The notes under the pieces were generated by a model. It worked only from the letters and a program-made list of their open reading frames with translations. It ran no database searches and was not told where the DNA came from. A stretch of DNA of 64,000 nt, from the NCBI GenBank assembly GCA_022592435.1, contig JABYQS010000018.1, forward strand, positions 124,001 to 188,000, given 5' to 3'. Positions 56,737 to 64,000 of this stretch are shown piece after piece (position 1 is the first letter of the stretch; each line of letters opens with the position of its first letter). The position numbers and the translations under genes were made by a program. The DNA is from Cerioporus squamosus. Lineage: Eukaryota; Basidiomycota; Agaricomycetes; Polyporales; Polyporaceae.

Positions 56737-59049
56737 TCCGGACGCAGTTCCACCGTCAGGACTCAGAGCAACGACCAGCACCAGGGAACGGTGCGTATGT
56801 CGAGCTTCGAGGCGTGTGTCTGGAAGGACGGCAGGAGGTAGATCGGGAGGGAGAGGCGAGGGGAGGAGAGGAAGATCTACGATCTAGATCTGGGCGAGCG
56901 GGGGGGATGAGACGAGACAAGCGGCGTGGTATCCTCTTCCAACGCCTGCGTATAAATACAGCCCCTTCCCCTTCTCCCTCCCGCCCTGTCCGCCCGCCGA
57001 CGATGAGCAGAGCGAGCGAGACGGCGAGCAGCAGGACGGATGTGGCCGCGGCGGGCGCTGCAGCCGCTGGGGGCGTGACTGTGTGACTTTTGGCCCTTGA
57101 CCCTGGTGCGGGCGTGCGCTGTGTGCTGGCTAAGGCTTGCGTCGCCATCCACCGCGCGACAACCCGGAGAGCTCAGGCGGACTGCTCGGACTCGGTCTCT
57201 CGGAGGCTTGTGCCACTCGCTCTTCCTGCTCCGCCTGCTTCCCTTTTCTGCGCAATCTCCCCGCTGCGGCTCTTTTCCTCGCCGGGAAGGCCCCCGCAGC
57301 ACGCCGTCCGCCAGCGCGACGTTTGTTCGACCGAGCCAGACGCAGGCGGCCGTCCGTCCCATCGCCCTCCCATCCGCTCGCAGGTGCGTGGGCCCGAGCC
57401 CTTCCCGTCCCTCTCCCGACACGTGCCGCCCCTCCCTGCCCCCCGATGCCCCGCCCGCCCCGCTTCCCGCCCCGTATGCGACCCCTTGCTGACATGCTGC
57501 CCCTCCCCAGACGCCTCCGACACACACCATATTCCCCGATAACGTGACCTTTCCCCCGTGTACTGGTGAGTCCCGTCCCGTTCCCCGTCCCTAGAATACC
57601 CATTCCTCGTTCCCGCCCTCCTGAACGCTCTACGTGTCCCCGACGCGACGGAGACGCGTATGTTCACAAACTTCGAACTTCCATCTCCCTCCTACCGTGC
57701 ATTGGCTGGACGCGTCCCGCTCCTCGGTCCTCGTCGCTGAGCAAGCCTGAGGCTCCATCCGTCCCTGCCTACGTGCACATCATCCGTGTCCCCCGACGCA
57801 ACAGAGACGCACAATCGCGAGGTTGAACTGCATGTCTTACTGCACACAAGCTCTCCCCTCCTCCCGCCCCAAACGCGTGAACGCTCCTGCGTCTCTTCCC
57901 CTGCAACCCGTTGCGACTGTAAGCCCTCGGCTCTTGCGATAGCGCGCAGTGGGAGCGCGGCAGGCGCGTACTTGTTGAGTCTGTGTGCGGCCATGGGCGA
58001 GCTGCAATGGAACTTTTCGCAGCGCGAGCCCTGGTGTCGATCTGCTCGCAGCATCCTGCAGGACTGCCTTCCCATAGGCGTTCTTCTTTGATCGAAAATG
58101 GGGTATGACACACCGAGGGACAGTGGGTGTATGCATCCCAACACGAGCAAGTGTGCGCTTCCGAGCTCACCGCTGCAAGTGCGTCGTCGTGCTCCCCGGG
58201 AGAACTCATGGGAGATGCAGTGGCTGGGGAACGAAATGCTGACGGCCTCGTAATACGTGTCTTGAGGTCTTGTGCCCAGCGGCAGCAGAGATCGCGCGGC
58301 CTGGGACAGTGTGATCCGGTGAACCTGGTATGCAGCGCGGGACGGCGCACAGGAGGAGTGAGCGGAGAGTCAGTGGTCTCTCTGGATGGCGTGGACTGGC
58401 TCCGTGCACGAACTCATGGCTGGGTCTTCTCCTGCATATACGCAGATGCCGGCTTTGCGGCACCGGGCTGTTGAGGGCGTACTCGTACGCACTCGCACGC
58501 ATATGCAGAGCATGGACTCTCATCGCCGAGCGCACCTGGCCATGGTCTTCTGTCTAACTATGTGCACGCCATATGTGCCTGTCCGCGCGGTAAAGACGCG
58601 TATGTTGCATGCACCTCGATTTTCTGGCTCCGAGACGCACTCTCTCTCTTCGCACCTTTAGCAGACGCGTCCCAATCGCCGTCCTCTGCCGCTTTGGCAT
58701 CCTATACTGTGGGCCGTAGCGAGGGCGCGCGGGCGGAAGTGCGACAAGCACCAGTCGCGCACTGGCTCAGTTGGGGCCCAGCTGCAGACGCAATGGGGAG
58801 CGTTAGCTCCAGTGTCATGTCGTTCGGGACCGGCTGCCTCACTGTGTAGCTGTGGACTGAGATTACTCTCCAGTCTGCAGCCGGGGCGGGCCTGCCTGTC
58901 TTTAGTAGTACGCATATAGCATCTTGCTAACTAGCTCGTTTCTTCCAGCGGAGCGGACAGACTGTACCCATATCGCGCGCGACGCGCATACAAGACTCTA
59001 ATACGACTCTCGCGACGGCGGCCTTGAAGCCCGCTCAACACGAACAACG
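56737..59049. other. Long GC-rich stretch upstream of SNF5
   Basis: About 2.3 kb with no recognisable protein. It is pyrimidine-rich on the plus strand (57180-57720) and full of CG and CCC runs. An imperfect repeat built on CGACG(C/A)GACGGAGACGC appears at about 57640-57660 and 57796-57815. It probably contains the SNF5 promoter and long leader. All frames here translate to Arg/Pro/Ser-rich text. Confidence 0.45.
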
Positions 59050-60385
59050 ATGAACACGCCTTCGCAGGCGGACATGTCGCAAGGCATCAACCCCGCCTTC
59101 CTCTCCGGAGGCTACAACGGCAACCCCGGGGCGAACGGCGGGTCCCAGGGCGGCTTCACCCCTCAACAAATTCAGCAAATGCAAGCCATGCGCGGCATGG
59201 GCGGCCAGGGAGGGGGTAGCGGGATGGGGATCAACCCCGCGATGTTCCAGCAAGGCGGCGGAGGCGGCGGCGGCCAGAGCATGAACATGGGCGGCGGGAC
59301 GATGAACCCGGCTGCGCTGATGAACGGAATGGGTGGAGGCGGCGGAATGGGCGGCACGATGAACGCACGCATGGCGCAGATCCAGCAGATGCAAATGCAA
59401 GCTCAAGCACAACGCGCAAACATGATGGGTGGTGGTGGAGGGATGGGCATGGGCGGAGGCGGAGGTGGGATGGGCCTGAACCCCGCGCAGCTCCTCCAGC
59501 AACAACAACAGCAGCAGATGAACATGGGAGGCGGCGGTATGAACGGGATGGGTGGAATCAACCCCGCCGCGCTCAGTGGCGGCATGGGTGGTATGGGTAT
59601 GGGCGGTATGGGCGGGATGGGAAACATGGGCATGGGCGGGATGGGCGGAATGAACATGGGAGGTATGGGTGGCATGAACATGGCCGGCATGGGCATGGGT
59701 GCGTCTCTTCCACAACTTCATGCGTCGCTGACTACCTACCACTTTTGCTCCCAGGCGGCTCGCCAACGAGCAGCTCGGCGTCGCTCCCGAACGTCTCTGG
59801 CCATGGCATGTCGCAGTCGCCGTCTTCAAGTGGCCCGCCTCAGACCCCTAGCATGTCGAGCAGCGGTCTCCCGCCTGGTTTCCCGAACCTGACCCCGCAG
59901 CAAATGCAACAGCTCTCTGCGATGCCTCCTCAGATGAAGGCCATCCAGATCCAACGCATCATGCAAGCCCAGCAGCAGATGGCGAACAGCAGCATGGGAG
60001 GAATGGGAGGCGGGATGGGAAGTGGCATGGGCGGCGGCATGCAAGGAATGAACATGAGCGGACTGAGCGGCATGACTCCAGCACAGCTCCAACAGATGCA
60101 GATGCTCCAGCAGCAGCAGCAGCAGAATCAGGGCCACATGCAGCGTCCGCCATCCTCCGCGTCGTACGGCGGCCCGCTCGTGCACCGACTCTCACAAGGG
60201 CAGCTGCACACTCCGTCGTCGACTCCGGGGCCTGGCAGTCAGGGTGCGCCCCACAGCGGGGGAATGCAGCAAGGCTCTCATCAGCAGGGAGGTGCGATGG
60301 GTCCGCCGTCGTCTATCCCGCCTCGTCCACCAACCTCCTCGTCCCATCATGGCCATAGTGGCATGCACCAGCATATGCAGCAGCA

Positions 60386-60425
<40 letters not shown>

Positions 60426-63400
60426 CAACAACAGCAACAGGGGTATACGCACGCTGCGCCCTTCCCAAGTCAAAGCCCTCGCCCCGGTACCGCGGCAGGT
60501 TCGCGACCGGGCACAGGGCAAAGCCAGTCTCAAGGCCAACCGCAGTCTGCGGGAAATCAAGACGGGCCTGCCGCGCCGATGCCTCTTCGGCACGGTTCGC
60601 TTCCTCAGAGCGCCGCGGGCACGCCTCAGCGTCCGGGAACGAGCCAGTCGATGGGTGCTCCTGAGAGGGTTCCAAGTCGCCCGCCCACCGCCAGCGGGCA
60701 CGGCCGGCCGCAGACACCCCGCCAGCAGGCGCAGCAACTTGCTCAACAGCAGCACCAGTCGAAGACGTCGCCGACCCAGCAGGCGGGCGGGGGTTACGCT
60801 CCTATCGCACCCGCGCCCGTCCAAGCAAGCGCACAGGCTCCCGGAGCTCGCAGGTCCTCCGAGACTCCTGCGCCTGCATCGTCGTCGACACCGGGCCCCC
60901 AAGGCTCTGCGCCGCAGATGGCGCGCTCGCAGAGTCACACTGGCATCACAGGGATGGGCATTACTGGCAACATGGGCCCCGTCCCGCACTCGATGCAGGC
61001 TCAGCCTCTCCCGACGGCCGGCTCGAGCTCGCTCGTGGGCGGCGCTGGGGGAGGCATGATGCCGCCCCCTGTCATCCCGCGCTCTGCACAAGGCCTCGCG
61101 GGAGCGGGCGACGGCATGAACATGGGTGGCGTCCCGGGAATGATGAACCGCGCGATGCCCGGCGGTCAAGTGCAGGCGGGCGCGCAGAACCAGTCGCTGA
61201 ACGTGAACACGAACCTCATGGCCCCCGGAGCTGGCGCGATGCAGAGCCCTGCGCTCGGAGGCGGGATGGGCTCGCCCGCGAACAACGCGAGCATGTCCGG
61301 CATGGGCATTGCGCTGGATGCGAGCTCGTCTGGTGCTGTTCCGCAGACCCCGGCTCGCGGGGGCTCGCTGCCTCCCAACGCGGGATCTCCTAGCGTGGCG
61401 GGGCCTGTGCCAGGCATGCTCGGGGGTGTCGTGGCGAAAGCCCCCGCTGCTGCCGCCACCGCGAACACGAAGCCAGCCGCGTCTCCCGCGCCCGCGCCGA
61501 CGCCAGTGACGGTGACGAAGATCGTGCCCCAGCTGCCGTCGCTCCCGAAGGACGTGCAGATGGACCCGAAGGTGACGCGGGTGTCGGTCGTGCCGCTCGT
61601 GGATTCGGAGAAGGCGATCCCGCCGCTGAGCGAGGAGGAGATCAAGGCCGTGCAGGGGTGGATGCAGGCGGACAAGGAGTACGAGGGGCGGTACCGGAAG
61701 ATGCGGGAGCGCATCGGGGAGGAGATGAAGAAGACGGTGAGCGCGCCGCGGGCGTGGTGGGAGAAGGACTTTAGTCTTGCGGGCCCGGAGGAGACGCAGG
61801 CGCGGAAGCGGAGGGGCGACAAGTGGATGCTGACCGGGCTGAAGAGCCAGAAGGAGCGCGAGATGAAGGACCGGAAGCGGGCGGGGAAGAGGGAGGGTTT
61901 AAGGCTGTGAGTGTTTCTTCTTCTCTTTGTTTCTCTGGCGGCTTGGGGAGCAACGGCGCTGATATGTCGCTTTGGCAGGCCGAGGACGATACCAGACGAA
62001 GACGCGCAGGTGCCTGAACAGCTTGTGCCCATCCGGCTGGAGTTCGACGTCGAGCACCACAAGATGCGCGACACCTTCGTCTGGAACTTGAACGGTGAGT
62101 CGTTCCTGTGCATATGCGGCATCCGTCTCGCTGACGCCGTGAAGACCCCATCATCACCCCCGAGATATTCGCGCAGTCGGTTGTGGACGACTACGGGCTC
62201 GCGCCGAGCTACCACGCTGTCATCACGAAGTCCATCCAGGAGCAGCTCAGCGACTACAAGGCCCACTCCGCGACCTTCGGCGAGGACGGTATCATGATCG
62301 ACGAGCCCGAAGACGTTCTGTCAGGCAAGTTCACCGAGGAAGAGACTGCGTGGTGGGAGGCCTGGCGGAAGCGCGTCCGGTCGAAGGCCCTGTACAAGCT
62401 GCCCAGCCCGCCCGAGCCGCGTATGCGCAAGCGCAGGAAGGTCGTCAAGGAGGAGGCGGCTGCACCTGTCGCTCCTGGCGGCGAGGTCATGATGGCAGTT
62501 GACGACTTTGAGGAGGACGAAAACCTGATGAATGAGGAGATGCGGATCTTAGTCAAGGTGCGTCTGTGTTATCTACTTGGGCGGAGGATAGTCGGTTGAC
62601 CTGTCGCACAGGTGGACATCATCGTCGGCTCGGTTAAGCTTGAAGATCAATTCGAGTGGGATCTCGAGAACGTCGATCCTACGCCAGAGCAGTTCGCGGA
62701 GATCTATTGCAAGGATCTCGGACTCGCCGGAGAGTTCAAGTAAGGACTACCTTCGTTTCGCTCGATCGCCGTGTGCTGACATGAGCTGCACACGAAGGAC
62801 CGCGATCGCGCATGCTATCCGCGAACAAGTCCAGATCTACCAGAAGTCGCTCTTCTTGGTCGGCCACCCATCGGACGGCACGGCGGTTCAGGATGACGAT
62901 CTGCGCATGTCCCTCCTGCCGTCGCTCACCTCGGGTGCGCGGTCGATGGAGCAGGTCAGCGCGTTCACACCACAGCTCAACTATCTCAGCGAGAGCGAGC
63001 TGGAGAAGAACGAGAAGGACCGCGAGAAGGAGCTCGCTCGTCGCAAGCGGAAGACGACCCGCGGACGACGCGGTGTCGCGCTCCCGGACCGCGAGCCTCC
63101 GAAGACGTACCGCACGCCCGCCATTGGGTTCCCAGAGATCTCCCCCGCCGCGCTCGCGCTTGCTGCTGCCGCTGCCGCTCCGACGTCTCGGCGTGCCGCG
63201 GCGGCGGCTGCCTCGCTCACGATCGCGAACATGGTCGCGTCCGAGAACGGTACGGTGCTCATGCCGCAGACAGTTTCCGCGCCGATTACCCCCGTCGCGG
63301 CGACCCCGTCGACGAAGGACAAGAAGCCGAAGGGCCTGTTCAAGCCTCCCTCGTATCCGCCGACTGTTCTGCGCCCGCGCGCGAACGTCAAGGCACCGAC

Positions 63401-64000
63401 GCCGTCTACCGCGGCCGACGTCGCGAACCTGCCACCGCCTATTGAGAACGACCTGCCTCTGCCCAGCAGTAGTGGCATTGATCGGCAGGGCTCGAAGGTC
63501 GTCCTGACTGCGAAGCGTGCCAAGGAGCTCGAGAGGGAAGCGAAGGAGAAGGAGTACGCCGATGGTCAACACGCCAACTATATTGATGGTGTCTGGCACT
63601 GCTCGAACTGCGGTTGCCCCGAAAGCATTGCCATCGGTCGTCGGAAGGGTCCCCTCGGAGACAAGTCGCAATGTGGTACATGTGGTGAGTGCAACTTCCT
63701 CCTTGGCGCGACGAGCACCTTCTGACGTGCCAATGCCTGTCAGGAAAATATTGGCACAGGCATCGTCGGCCCCGACCGGTCACGTACAACTCTAGTCTCG
63801 AATTCCACCAAGGTCTGCAAAGGGCGGAGGAGATGCAGAAGTCCGCAGCGAAGAGGAAGCGACCGCACTCGGCTGTGGTCGAGGTCAAGACGCAGGTTGC
63901 CGATGATGATGACGATGTCGGGACTCCCGCTCCTTCGAAGCCGAAGTCCAAGGCAGGCTCGATCGTCCCGGACGGCGCGTCAGGAGATGCTCCTGACCGC
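59050..64000 (+). CDS. SNF5: SWI/SNF chromatin-remodelling subunit Snf5/SMARCB1 (3' end outside window)
   Basis: Nuclear core subunit of SWI/SNF-type remodellers. Exon 1 (59050-59698, 216 codons) is a Gly/Met-rich repeat region with GMGG, NMGG and QQIQQMQ blocks. Exon 2 from 59755 has LTPQQMQQL-type Gln-rich text, a 21-Gln tract (60378-60440) and long Ser/Pro/Gln disorder. After an intron at about 61905-61977 the SNF5 domain begins LRLPRTIPDEDAQVPEQLVP, IRLEFDVEHHKMRDTFVWNL. It continues ITPEIFAQSVVDDYGLAPSY, then the second repeat MRILVKVDIIVGSVKLEDQF, EWDLENVDPTPEQFAEIYCK and IAHAIREQVQIYQKSLFLVG. The C-terminal part carries AIGFPEISPAALALAAAAAA and a GATA-like zinc finger: WHCSNCGCPESIAIGRRKGP, LGDKSQCGTCG, then KYWHRHRRPRPVTYNSSLEF after a 60-nt intron. 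The frame is open at base 64000. Confidence 0.93.
60378..60440 (+). repeat. CAG/CAA tract encoding 21 glutamines
   Basis: A trinucleotide run in the SNF5 frame, mostly CAG with scattered CAA interruptions. Long pure CAG stretches in the middle make it prone to length change. Confidence 0.95.

Noticed and set aside
57130..57667. Overlapping 130-217 aa frames on both strands upstream of SNF5
   Set aside because: All frames are Arg/Gly/Pro/Ser-rich and mutually overlapping, as expected for GC-rich non-coding DNA.
60192..61169. 325-aa minus-strand open frame opposite SNF5
   Set aside because: It is the mirror of the repetitive SNF5 exon; its Leu run is the antisense of the CAG tract.

Overview
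The window is nuclear DNA of a filamentous basidiomycete, most likely a wood-associated Agaricomycete of the polypore type. Nearly every gene is cut by many short introns (about 50-70 nt, GT...AG). The gene set includes families typical of these fungi: a DUF6534-type membrane protein, a DUF3669 protein, a CBM1-bearing secreted protein and a GH71 alpha-1,3-glucanase. The CBM1 domain leans towards a white-rot rather than a brown-rot lifestyle; this is inference. I saw no tRNA, rRNA or CRISPR.

Layout. 0.8-2.8 kb (-): Delta12/omega-3-type fatty acid desaturase. 3.9-5.9 kb (-): YheT/EMB8-type alpha/beta hydrolase. 6.6-7.5 kb (-): secreted CBM1 protein. 8.8-9.9 kb (+): unrecognised protein with a reading-frame switch. 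11.0-15.5 kb (-): GDP-mannose 4,6-dehydratase and GDP-L-fucose synthase side by side, which is the whole de novo GDP-L-fucose pathway. 16.2-17.7 kb (+): GH71. 18.6-20.6 kb (+): DUF6534 membrane protein. 21.6-25.4 kb: divergent DAM1 (-) and ORC3 (+) with a 144-bp shared promoter that holds an MCB-like ACGCGT.

25.8-34.8 kb: aromatic amino-acid decarboxylase (+), an unrecognised protein (-), a cytochrome P450 (-) and an M20 amidohydrolase (-). This is a plausible small metabolic locus. 35.1-40.9 kb (-): VPS15. 41.4-42.2 kb (-) and 46.3-47.1 kb (+): two Hsp20 paralogues with the same intron positions. They flank a 635-bp DNA transposon with a perfect 10-bp target duplication and the divergent pair OST4 (44 aa) and QCR8 (with an 11-nt micro-exon).

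47.4-48.4 kb (+): DUF3669 protein with a frame break. 49.8-51.1 kb (-): wax-synthase-type MBOAT protein. 52.8-54.5 kb (+): MFS transporter with an apparent 1-base frameshift. 54.5-59.0 kb: gene-poor, with a 596-bp hAT-type MITE that has an 8-bp target duplication. 59.05 kb to the right edge (+): SNF5, cut by the window end.

The most notable items are the two intact non-autonomous DNA transposons with target-site duplications, the GDP-fucose gene pair, the decarboxylase/P450/M20 locus, two micro-exons and three frame breaks that may be real lesions or assembly errors. Exon boundaries were read by eye from splice sites and protein continuity. Starts and ends of multi-exon genes are best estimates unless stated otherwise.
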